From contig LJHR01000057.1 in assembly GCA_001296005.1 (NCBI GenBank), positions 1 through 46,261 on the forward strand: a stretch of DNA of 46,261 nt, in the 5' to 3' direction. The stretch's first letter is position 1, and every line of letters starts with the position of its first letter. Positions 1 through 6,778 of this stretch are shown here, one piece after another. The stretch comes from an alpha proteobacterium AAP38. GTDB lineage: Bacteria; Pseudomonadota; Alphaproteobacteria; Azospirillales; Azospirillaceae. A model generated the notes under the pieces. That model was not told the DNA's origin. It searched no databases and was given only the letters and a program-made list of their open reading frames with translations. Both the position numbers and the translations under genes were made by a program.

Positions 1-64
1 CGATTACGGCATCGTCGGCGATCTGTTCAAGATCGTTCCGGAGCTGACCGAGGCGCTGGGTTGA
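1..64 (+). CDS. etfA: Electron transfer flavoprotein alpha subunit, 3' end only
   Basis: Only the last 20 codons are in the window, in the frame beginning at base 2, ending in TGA at 62-64. The visible tail, DYGIVGDLFKIVPELTEALG, matches the conserved C-terminus of ETF alpha, which contributes to the FAD-binding domain of the soluble ETF heterodimer that passes electrons from acyl-CoA dehydrogenases to ETF-ubiquinone oxidoreductase. The strong terminator just after it and the 3-hydroxybutyryl-CoA dehydrogenase that follows are consistent with the common alphaproteobacterial etfB-etfA-hbd order. Identification rests on a short segment, so confidence is moderate to high only. Confidence 0.8.
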   Translation, partial: DYGIVGDLFKIVPELTEALG

Positions 65-75
65 TGTGAGTACGG

Positions 76-104
76 CGCGCCGGGGCTTCCCCGGCGCGTT
101 TTTT
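76..104 (+). terminator. Rho-independent terminator after etfA
   Basis: A perfect 10-bp stem (CGCGCCGGGG at 76-85 with CCCCGGCGCG at 89-98) with a 3-nt loop is followed directly by six T residues at 99-104. It lies 12 bases after the etfA stop, so it separates etfA transcription from the downstream dehydrogenase gene. Confidence 0.93.
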
Positions 105-167
105 CCAAACCGGTATTGGACAAATGTCGCCGGGACGAAGGCATGGCCTTCATGCAAGACTGGGTAT

Positions 168-181
168 GTTGGAATTCCAAC
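168..181. promoter_or_regulatory. 14-bp perfect palindrome upstream of the dehydrogenase
   Basis: GTTGGAATTCCAAC is a perfect palindrome ending 17 bases before the preferred ATG at 199. It sits between the etfA terminator and the next gene, where an operator would be expected. No regulator is identified; this is an inference from position and symmetry. Confidence 0.4.
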
Positions 182-198
182 CCTGAATGGGGACTGTG

Positions 199-1071
199 AT
201 GATCGAGAAGGTTGGCGTTATCGGGGCGGGTCAGATGGGCAGCGGCATCGCGCAGGTCTGCGCGGCGGCGGGCTTGTCGGTGGTGATCTCGGACATCAAT
301 GCCGAACAGCTGTCCAAATCTGTGGCCGGTATCGCCAAGAATTACGATCGCCAGATCGCCAAGGGCAAGATGAGTGATGCCGAAAAGGATGCGGCCCTGG
401 CCCGTATCGGCACCTCCACCGAATTGTCGATCTTCAAGGACAGCGATCTGGTGATCGAGGCGGCGACCGAGTCGGAAGACGTCAAGCGCCTGATCCTGAA
501 GGCCCTGGTCCCCAACCTGTCGCCCACCGCCATGGTGGCGACCAACACCAGCTCCATCTCCATCACCCGTCTGGCCGCCGCAACCGACCGACCGGAAAAA
601 TTCATCGGCATGCATTTCATGAACCCGGTGCCGGTGATGCAGCTGGTGGAGATCATCCGGGGCATCGCCACCGACGACCCGACCTTCCAGGCCATCAAGG
701 CCTTGACCCTCCGGCTGGGCAAGACGGCGGCCATCGCCGAGGATTTCCCCGCCTTCATCGTCAACCGCATCCTGCTGCCCATGATCAATGAGGCGGTCTA
801 CACCCTGTATGAGGGTGTGGGCGGGGTGGAGGCTATCGACACGGCCATGAAGCTGGGTGCCAACCACCCGATGGGCCCGCTGGAACTGGCCGATTTCATC
901 GGATTGGATACCTGCCTGTCGATCATGCAGGTGCTATATGAGGGCCTGGCCGACAGCAAGTACCGCCCCTGCCCCCTGATGGTGAAGTATGTTGAGGCAG
1001 GCTGGCTGGGTCGCAAGGTTGGCCGTGGCTTCTACGACTATTCCGGCCCGACCCCGCGCCCGACGCGGTGA
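199..1071 (+). CDS. hbd: 3-hydroxybutyryl-CoA dehydrogenase
   Basis: A 290-residue cytoplasmic enzyme of the 3-hydroxyacyl-CoA dehydrogenase family, which interconverts (S)-3-hydroxybutyryl-CoA and acetoacetyl-CoA with NAD(P). The N-terminal Rossmann motif GAGQMGSG is at residues 9-16. The catalytic-histidine segment GMHFMNPVPVM (His about 139) and the C-terminal helical domain with GANHPMGPLELADFIGLD are all present, and length is normal. An in-frame ATG at 187 has no Shine-Dalgarno sequence, whereas ATG 199 is preceded by GGGGA at 190-194 and gives the usual MIEKVGVIGAG start, so 199 is preferred. Its position after etfA fits fatty-acid or polyhydroxybutyrate metabolism feeding electrons to ETF. 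Confidence 0.93.
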   Translation: MIEKVGVIGAGQMGSGIAQVCAAAGLSVVISDINAEQLSKSVAGIAKNYDRQIAKGKMSDAEKDAALARIGTSTELSIFKDSDLVIEAATESEDVKRLILKALVPNLSPTAMVATNTSSISITRLAAATDRPEKFIGMHFMNPVPVMQLVEIIRGIATDDPTFQAIKALTLRLGKTAAIAEDFPAFIVNRILLPMINEAVYTLYEGVGGVEAIDTAMKLGANHPMGPLELADFIGLDTCLSIMQVLYEGLADSKYRPCPLMVKYVEAGWLGRKVGRGFYDYSGPTPRPTR

Positions 1072-1157
1072 TGGAGGTGGCTTAATTAAACCCTGTGTTG
1101 GGGGTAATGAATTATTCAGATTAAACTTTAAATAAAGCCCACATAAACTCAAAAAAC

Positions 1158-1179
1158 GTGGCTCATTACAATGAGCCAC
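1158..1179. terminator. Hairpin, possible terminator of the dehydrogenase gene
   Basis: The stem GTGGCTCAT / ATGAGCCAC (9 bp, loop TACA) is followed by a loosely T-rich run on the plus strand and preceded by six A residues, which would give a U tract only on the minus strand. As no minus-strand gene ends here, a weak plus-strand terminator for the dehydrogenase gene is the likeliest role. Confidence 0.5.
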
Positions 1180-1260
1180 TTAGCTTGTTGTTAATTTTAC
1201 TTTGTTTCTTCTATTAGTTAGAGCCATGGCGCTTGTTCATGACAATTCTCCGGCGTTGAT

Positions 1261-1276
1261 GTGACATCATTGTCAC
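1261..1276. promoter_or_regulatory. Inverted repeat upstream of the L,D-transpeptidase
   Basis: GTGACA-TCAT-TGTCAC is a perfect dyad with 6-bp arms and 4-bp spacing, 107 bases before the L,D-transpeptidase start. The geometry resembles CRP/FNR-superfamily operators, but no specific regulator can be named. Confidence 0.35.
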
Positions 1277-1382
1277 TTCTTAAGTGTACGGCGCGGAGTG
1301 GCAGCGGTCAATCATCCCGACCAGCTCTATGTTATTTTGGATAGCTGGTGTTAGTCTCGATTGAGGATTAGCGGGCCTGGAG

Positions 1383-3104
1383 ATGATGGTGGGTGAAGGT
1401 GTGTTTCGTGGCCTGTGTGTGGGGCTGTTGACCGGGTTTCTGGCCCTGGCCGCCGCCGCGAAGGCGGCCCCCGATTTTACCACCGCCCTGCAGCACCGGT
1501 TGAACAGCGGCGTAGGCACGCCGGAAACCGACCGCGACAGCCAGGACCTGCTGACGCTGGGGCGTTTTTATGAGAAGCGGCATTATGCGCCGGCCTGGAT
1601 TGAGCAGGGCAAGCCGTCAGACCGTGCCCGATTGCTGCTGCTGGCCCTGCAAAAGGCAGCGTCGCAGGGGCTGAATCCCGCCGATTATGGCGTGGCCCGT
1701 ATCGCCACCCTGCTGGAACGTGGCGACAGTCCGGATGCGCTGGCCGAACTGGAAGTGATGCTGTCGCATGGGGCGCTTGATTATGGGCGCGATCTGGCCA
1801 CGGGCCGGCTGGCGCCCATGAGCATCGACAGCGAGCTTTATGTCGAAAAGCGCGAGATCGATGTCCTGACGCTGTTGAGCCGGCTGGCCACCTTGGCCGA
1901 TCCTGGCGTCGAACTGGCCGAGCTGCCGCCGCGACGGGCCGAGTATCAGCGTCTGATCGGGGCGTTGCAGCAATATCGCGAACTGGCGGCGGCGGGCGGG
2001 TGGAAGCCCGTGCCCGTCACCGATGTCTCCTTGAAGCCCGGCGGCAATGACGAAAGGCTGCCGGCCCTGCGCGCCCGGCTGAAGGTGACGGGGGAACTGG
2101 CGGTGGATGTGCCGGTACCTGAAGACCCGACCCTGTTTGATGAAGCGACCATTGAGGCGCTGAAGAAGTTCCAGGGCCGGCACGGACTGGAGCCTGACGG
2201 GGTGCTGGGCAAGCAGACGCTGCTGGCCCTCAATATCAGTGCCGAACAGCGCGTGGCCCAGATCGCCATGAATATGGAGCGCTGGCGCTGGATGCCCATC
2301 GATATGGGCCCGTCCTATATCCTGGTGAACCTGGCGGCCTTCCACCTGTCGATCTTTGATCAGGGCAATGTGGTGCATGAGGCCCGCGTGGTGGTGGGCA
2401 CCACGTCCACCCGCACGCCCGTCTTTTCCCGCAAGATGTCCTATCTGGAGATCAATCCCTATTGGCATGTGCCGGCCAAGATCGTGCGGGATGAGATTTT
2501 CCCCAAGGCCAAGAAGGACCCCACCTATCTGGCCAAGCAGGGCTATGAGCTGCTGTCCGACTGGTCGGAAAGTGCGGTGCCGGTCGATCCCAAGACCCTG
2601 GATTGGGCCCATATGACCCGCCTGCCCTATCGCGTGCGGCAGATACCGGGGGACAAGAACAGCCTCGGCCGCATCAAGATGATGTTCCCCAATGAGTTCG
2701 ACGTCTATCTGCACGACACGCCGTCCAAGAACCTGTTCAACCGTGCCAACCGCAGTTTCAGCCATGGCTGCATCCGGGTGGAGCATCCGTTCGACGTGGC
2801 CGACACCATCCTGCGCCTGACCGGCACCACCGATTGGCCGCGCGCCAAGGTGGACGAGGTCTTGGCCGGCGGTCAGCGCACCGTCGTGCGCCTGAAAAAG
2901 CCCATCCCCATCCATATCTCCTATGTCACGTCGTTTGTGGCCGATGATGGAACGGTGAATTTCCGCTCCGACATTTATGGCCGCGACCGCAAGCTGGCCA
3001 CGGCCATGCGCGCGTCGCGCGTGAAATGGGATGCGGTGGAGGCCGAGGCGCGGCTGGCCCCTGGCGGGGCGGCGGCGGGGCGGGTCAAGGATAGCCCCCC
3101 GTAA
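1383..3104 (+). CDS. L,D-transpeptidase of the YcbB/LdtD type
   Basis: A 573-residue exported murein L,D-transpeptidase. It cleaves tetrapeptide stems and forms 3-3 (mDAP-mDAP) cross-links in the periplasm. After a hydrophobic signal segment (about residues 9-28) come an alpha-helical scaffold region and a peptidoglycan-binding domain near residues 249-285 (FDEATIEALKKFQGRHGLEP). The YkuD catalytic domain follows, with the signature SHGCIRVEHP and catalytic Cys463. Size and order match YcbB (about 600 residues) rather than short LDTs. The start is uncertain: ATG 1383, ATG 1386 and GTG 1401 are all in frame, and the GTG would give a compact signal peptide. The next two genes also act on peptidoglycan, so a coordinated wall-remodelling cluster is inferred. 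Confidence 0.92.
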   Translation: MMVGEGVFRGLCVGLLTGFLALAAAAKAAPDFTTALQHRLNSGVGTPETDRDSQDLLTLGRFYEKRHYAPAWIEQGKPSDRARLLLLALQKAASQGLNPADYGVARIATLLERGDSPDALAELEVMLSHGALDYGRDLATGRLAPMSIDSELYVEKREIDVLTLLSRLATLADPGVELAELPPRRAEYQRLIGALQQYRELAAAGGWKPVPVTDVSLKPGGNDERLPALRARLKVTGELAVDVPVPEDPTLFDEATIEALKKFQGRHGLEPDGVLGKQTLLALNISAEQRVAQIAMNMERWRWMPIDMGPSYILVNLAAFHLSIFDQGNVVHEARVVVGTTSTRTPVFSRKMSYLEINPYWHVPAKIVRDEIFPKAKKDPTYLAKQGYELLSDWSESAVPVDPKTLDWAHMTRLPYRVRQIPGDKNSLGRIKMMFPNEFDVYLHDTPSKNLFNRANRSFSHGCIRVEHPFDVADTILRLTGTTDWPRAKVDEVLAGGQRTVVRLKKPIPIHISYVTSFVADDGTVNFRSDIYGRDRKLATAMRASRVKWDAVEAEARLAPGGAAAGRVKDSPP

Positions 3105-3299
3105 TCACCCGATCACGGAAGAGATAGACAGGAAATAGGCCGGAAGGGTGGATTTCTGCTTGCACCCCCTATGCCGTTCTGCCAGAAGTGCAATTGTGTC
3201 CTGCTTGTGGCGCGGGGCATTTGACGAAATCAGGAAAGAGAGTGTCCCCGGCGCAACGGACGCGGGGGGTGCCTGACGGGGTTGAAGGGGGATTAGGGC

Positions 3300-3971
3300 A
3301 TGGTGGCACGGCCGAACACGACCGATCTAACCATTGGTATGACGCCCGACACCCAACCTGAATCCGCCCCTGTTCCCTGTTCTGCCCTTGATACCAGTAT
3401 TGAGACGGGCCGCCGTGGCTTCCTGCGTGGGCTGGGTGGCTTGTTCCTGGGTGCCGGTGCCGCAATTGCCGCCCCCACCATCATCACCAATCCGGCGGAG
3501 GCCGCCTCCTCTGTAGCGGCACCCCGTCGGCAGCTTTCCTTCGTGTCGCTGCATACCAGCGAGAAGTTGCGGGTCACCTATTACAATAACGGTTCCTATG
3601 ACCGCTCCGCGCTGAAAGATGTGAACCACATGCTGCGCGACTGGCGCACAGGCGAGGTGGGGAGCATGGATCCTAAGCTGCTGGACCTGCTGTTCCAGCT
3701 GCGTCAGCGCCTGCGCACCGATGAGCCGTTCCAGGTGATCTCCGGCTATCGCTGCCCCAAGACTAACGCCATGCTGGCGTCGAAGTCGGAAGGTGTGGCG
3801 ACCAAAAGCCTGCATATGGAAGGCAAGGCCATCGACATCACCATGGCGGGCAGGCAGTTGAGCCGCATCCGCCAGGAAGCGCTGAACCTGCGTATGGGTG
3901 GGGTCGGCATCTACAGCAAGACCGGCTTCGTGCATGTCGATACGGGCCGCGTGCGGCAATGGGGCGTCTGA
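3300..3971 (+). CDS. mepK: MepK-like murein endopeptidase (DUF882, M15-like)
   Basis: A 223-residue DUF882/peptidase M15-like protein related to E. coli YcbK (MepK), a metallo-endopeptidase that cuts 3-3 mDAP cross-links. The N-terminus carries a twin-arginine motif, RRGFLRGLGGLFLGAGAA (about residues 38-55), predicting Tat export. The catalytic domain includes SGYRCPKTN and the zinc-site segments SLHMEGKAIDI (His172, Asp179) and GFVHVDTGRVRQWG (His212). In E. coli the same ycbB-ycbK neighbours occur, and there MepK undoes bonds made by L,D-transpeptidases; the shared order here supports the assignment. The start at 3300 follows GGGGGATTAGGGC; ATG 3339 is an alternative. The gene overlaps the following mepA by 13 bases. 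Confidence 0.88.
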   Translation: MVARPNTTDLTIGMTPDTQPESAPVPCSALDTSIETGRRGFLRGLGGLFLGAGAAIAAPTIITNPAEAASSVAAPRRQLSFVSLHTSEKLRVTYYNNGSYDRSALKDVNHMLRDWRTGEVGSMDPKLLDLLFQLRQRLRTDEPFQVISGYRCPKTNAMLASKSEGVATKSLHMEGKAIDITMAGRQLSRIRQEALNLRMGGVGIYSKTGFVHVDTGRVRQWGV

Positions 3972-4819
3972 CGCGTCCTATTGTTCCGGGCCTGCTGGCC
4001 CTGCTGCTGGGCACCGCCCCGGTCTTTGCCGCTGACACCCATCAGCACAGCAACGCCCCCGCCCCGCAAAATCTGCGCAATCCTGGCAAAGGGTCGCCCG
4101 AACCCATCGGGACTTATGCCAATGGCTGCGTGCGGGGGGCCGAGGCGCTGCCCGCCGATGGTCAGGGCTTCCAGGTCATGAACCTGTCCCGTCATCGCAA
4201 TTACGGCCATCCCCAGCTGACCGCCTATCTGAAGGCGCTGGCCGGAGAGGTGGAGCGGGAGGGGCTGGGCATCCTGTCCATCGGTGACATGTCCATGCCG
4301 CGCGGCGGGCGCATGCAGACGGGCCATGCCAGCCACCAGATGGGGCTGGATGTGGATATCTGGTTCGCCCTGGATCTGGGCCGCTTGGCCGTCCCCGCGC
4401 GGGAGCGGGAGGATTTCGCCAGTATGGTGGACACCAAGGCCCAGCGCGTGAACAGCCAGTTCGGCCCGGCCCAGGCGCGCCTGGTGAAACTGGCGGCGGC
4501 GGCGCCCAACGTGACCCGAATCTTCGTAAACCCGGCCATCAAGCTGGCTTTGTGTGAGCGGGAAACGGGCGACAAGGCCTGGCTGCACAAGGTGCGCCCC
4601 TGGTTCGGCCATGCCGCCCATCTGCATGTGCGCCTGGCCTGTCCCGCCGGGGCCGGTCAATGCGAGACGCAGGAGCCGCCGCCCGAGGGCGATGGCTGTG
4701 GCGAGGAATTGCTAAGCTGGTTCAAGCCGCCGCCGCCTGTGACCGGCCCGCCGCCAGCGCCAAAGCCCCCACCCCCGCCGCCCGCCGCCTGTCTGGCGCT
4801 CTATGCCGAACCGGATTGA
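3959..4819 (+). CDS. mepA: Penicillin-insensitive murein endopeptidase MepA
   Basis: A 286-residue periplasmic LAS-family metallopeptidase that cleaves D-Ala-mDAP (4-3) and also 3-3 cross-links. A signal peptide (MGRLTRPIVPGLLALLLGTA, cut after about residue 25) precedes the conserved NLSRHRNYGHPQL segment. The zinc and active-site block GHASHQMGLDVDIWF (His123, His126, Asp131, Asp133) and the distal HAAHLHVRLACP motif are intact. The C-terminus has a proline-rich tail (KPPPPVTGPPPAPKPPPPPP) not needed for catalysis, possibly a wall or membrane spacer. Translation starts inside the end of mepK, suggesting coupling; no strong Shine-Dalgarno sequence is seen. Together with the two upstream genes it gives a synthesis-plus-hydrolysis set for 3-3 cross-links. 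Confidence 0.93.
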   Translation: MGRLTRPIVPGLLALLLGTAPVFAADTHQHSNAPAPQNLRNPGKGSPEPIGTYANGCVRGAEALPADGQGFQVMNLSRHRNYGHPQLTAYLKALAGEVEREGLGILSIGDMSMPRGGRMQTGHASHQMGLDVDIWFALDLGRLAVPAREREDFASMVDTKAQRVNSQFGPAQARLVKLAAAAPNVTRIFVNPAIKLALCERETGDKAWLHKVRPWFGHAAHLHVRLACPAGAGQCETQEPPPEGDGCGEELLSWFKPPPPVTGPPPAPKPPPPPPAACLALYAEPD

Positions 4820-4978
4820 GGGGCGGCAAAGCGGGGGGAGCGGCATTGGTGTCTGATCCGCACAAGCGCGCCCCTGCATAGTTTCCCCCCTGACAAGCCA
4901 CCCTGCAATGCCGCGTCGGAAAGGCGCATCTGCATCGTCAGGGATTGCGAGCGGTTCGCAGGGGTGGGACAAGAGTAC

Positions 4979-6679
4979 ATGACCCAGCACACCCTGACCG
5001 ATCCCGTCCCGACCCTGCCCGCCCCGGCCGCCGCCTGGCGCCGCTATCTGCCCAGCGGCTGGACCCTGGTGGTCCTGGCCATCGCGCTGGGTGTGGCGCT
5101 GCCGGTGATGATCGTGGGCAGCCGGGTCTTCGTCTCCTCCAACGGGGTCTGGACGCATCTGGCGAATACGGTCCTGTGGACCTATATCGCCAATACATTG
5201 ATGCTGGCCGGCGGGGTGGCGGTGGGCGTGTCCATCATCGGGGTGGGCACGGCCTGGCTGGTCACCATGTGCCGGTTTCCGGGGCAGCGCTGGCTGGAAT
5301 GGGCGCTGCTGCTGCCCATGGCGGTGCCGGCCTATGTGATGGCCTATACCTATACCGATCTGTTGCAGTTCGTAGGCCCGGTGCAGACGGGGCTGCGCGA
5401 TCTGTTCGGCTGGCGGCGTGCCGATTACTGGTTCCCGGACATCCGCTCGCTGGGCGGGGCCATCGCGGTCCTGTCCTTTGTCCTTTACCCCTATGTCTAT
5501 CTGCTGGCCCGCGCTGCCTTCCTGGAACAGTCGGTCTGTGTGCTGGAAGTGGCGCGAACCTTGGGCGCGGGGGCCTGGCGCAGCTTTGCGCGCGTCGCCC
5601 TGCCGCTGGCCCGGCCCGCGATTGCCGCCGGTCTGGCGCTCTCCATGATGGAGGTGCTGGCCGATTTTGGGACGGTGCAGTATTTCGCCGTCGATACGTT
5701 TACCACTGGCATCTACCGCACCTGGTTCGCCATGGGGGAACCGGTGGCGGCGGCACAGCTGGCGTCTGTCCTGATGCTGTTCGTCATGGCGCTGGTGGTG
5801 ATGGAACGGACCAGCCGGGGGCGCGCGCGCTATTTCCACTCCACGGGCCGTTACCGCGTGCTGCCCTCATACCGGCTGCGGGGCGTGCGGGCGGGGGCGG
5901 CGCTGGTGGCGTGTCTGCTGCCGTTGCTGCTGGGCTTTGTGGCGCCCGTCATCCTGCTGCTGCATATGGCCGTGACGGAGGGGGACAGCCTGTTTGCCGA
6001 CAGTTTCCGGCAATTGGCGGGCAATTCCTTCGTGCTGGCCGGCATCACCTCGGTCCTGGCGGTGGCGCTGGCCGCACTGGTCGCCTATGGCCTGCGACTG
6101 CGGCCCACGCCCATGCTCAAGGGGGCGGCGCGGGTGGCGGCCATGGGCTATGCCGTGCCGGGCAGCGTCATCGCCGTGGGTATCCTGATCCCCGCCGCGC
6201 ATGTCGATAACGCCCTGGACGGGTTCATGCGCGGACAGTTCGGCCTGTCGACGGGTTTGATCCTGTCGGGCACCATCGTGGCCATCGTCTATGCCTATCT
6301 GGTGCGGTTCCTGGCCGTGTCCTTCAACACCGTGGAGGCCAGCCTGTCCAAAATCCGCCCCACCATGGATCAGGCGGCCCGCATCCTGGGTCAGACGCCG
6401 GGCAAGACCCTGCTGAAGGTTCATACACCCATCATGCGTGGCAGCCTGCTGACGGCGGCCCTGCTGGTCTTTGTCGATGTCATGAAGGAATTGCCGGCCA
6501 CGATGATCGTGCGGCCCTTCAATTTCGATACGCTGGCTGTGCGCGTCTATACGCTGGCCAGTGACGAACGGCTGGCGGAGGCCAGCACGCCGGCGCTGGC
6601 CATCGTGGCCGTCGGCATCATCCCCGTCATCCTGCTGTCGCGTGCCATCGCGAAAAGCCGGCCAGGTAGCGAAGGCTGA
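4979..6679 (+). CDS. fbpB: Ferric iron ABC transporter permease, FbpB type
   Basis: A 566-residue inner-membrane protein with about 12 hydrophobic segments and two fused BPD_transp_1 permease halves, as in FbpB/SfuB/HitB. Each half has an EAA loop that contacts the ATPase: LEVARTLGAGAWRSFARVALP in the first and MDQAARILGQTPGKTLLKVHTP in the second. The segments VLADFGTVQYFAVDTF and VMKELPATMIVRPFNF are typical of the Fe3+ subfamily. The ATPase (FbpC) and binding protein (FbpA) are not beside it, so it is an orphan here. A GTG at 4964 is in frame, but ATG 4979 has AAGAG four bases upstream and gives a normal cytoplasmic tail, so it is preferred. A bidirectional terminator follows. Confidence 0.9.
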   Translation: MTQHTLTDPVPTLPAPAAAWRRYLPSGWTLVVLAIALGVALPVMIVGSRVFVSSNGVWTHLANTVLWTYIANTLMLAGGVAVGVSIIGVGTAWLVTMCRFPGQRWLEWALLLPMAVPAYVMAYTYTDLLQFVGPVQTGLRDLFGWRRADYWFPDIRSLGGAIAVLSFVLYPYVYLLARAAFLEQSVCVLEVARTLGAGAWRSFARVALPLARPAIAAGLALSMMEVLADFGTVQYFAVDTFTTGIYRTWFAMGEPVAAAQLASVLMLFVMALVVMERTSRGRARYFHSTGRYRVLPSYRLRGVRAGAALVACLLPLLLGFVAPVILLLHMAVTEGDSLFADSFRQLAGNSFVLAGITSVLAVALAALVAYGLRLRPTPMLKGAARVAAMGYAVPGSVIAVGILIPAAHVDNALDGFMRGQFGLSTGLILSGTIVAIVYAYLVRFLAVSFNTVEASLSKIRPTMDQAARILGQTPGKTLLKVHTPIMRGSLLTAALLVFVDVMKELPATMIVRPFNFDTLAVRVYTLASDERLAEASTPALAIVAVGIIPVILLSRAIAKSRPGSEG

Positions 6680-6684
6680 AACAA

Positions 6685-6713
6685 AAAACCCCACCGCTGG
6701 GCGGTGGGGTTTT
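6685..6713. terminator. Bidirectional terminator between fbpB and the nitronate monooxygenase gene
   Basis: A perfect 13-bp stem, AAAACCCCACCGC (6685-6697) with GCGGTGGGGTTTT (6701-6713), with a 3-nt loop. The arms give a T run on both strands, so it can serve both convergent genes. Confidence 0.93.
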
Positions 6714-6778
6714 GCCAATTGGCCAAGGGCAGATTGGAGGCTGGCGACCGCCAGCCCGGCGCCTGAGGGAAATGGTCC

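Larger units (their letters stand above)
1072..1382. other. AT-rich intergenic region with two dyads
   Basis: This 311-base stretch holds no credible gene and is much more AT-rich than its surroundings. It contains a 9-bp hairpin at 1158-1179 and an inverted repeat GTGACA-N4-TGTCAC at 1261-1276 followed by CACTT-N3-AAGTG at 1274-1286. It probably holds the end of the dehydrogenase transcript and the promoter of the L,D-transpeptidase gene. Confidence 0.6.

Noticed and set aside
1617-2915. A 432-codon minus-strand frame inside the L,D-transpeptidase gene
   Set aside because: Shadow of the real gene; translation is rich in Gly, His, Gln and Arg with no recognisable domain.
4945-6210. A 421-codon frame overlapping fbpB in another phase
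   Set aside because: The fbpB frame has both permease EAA loops; the other is Gly/Arg/Ala-rich noise.
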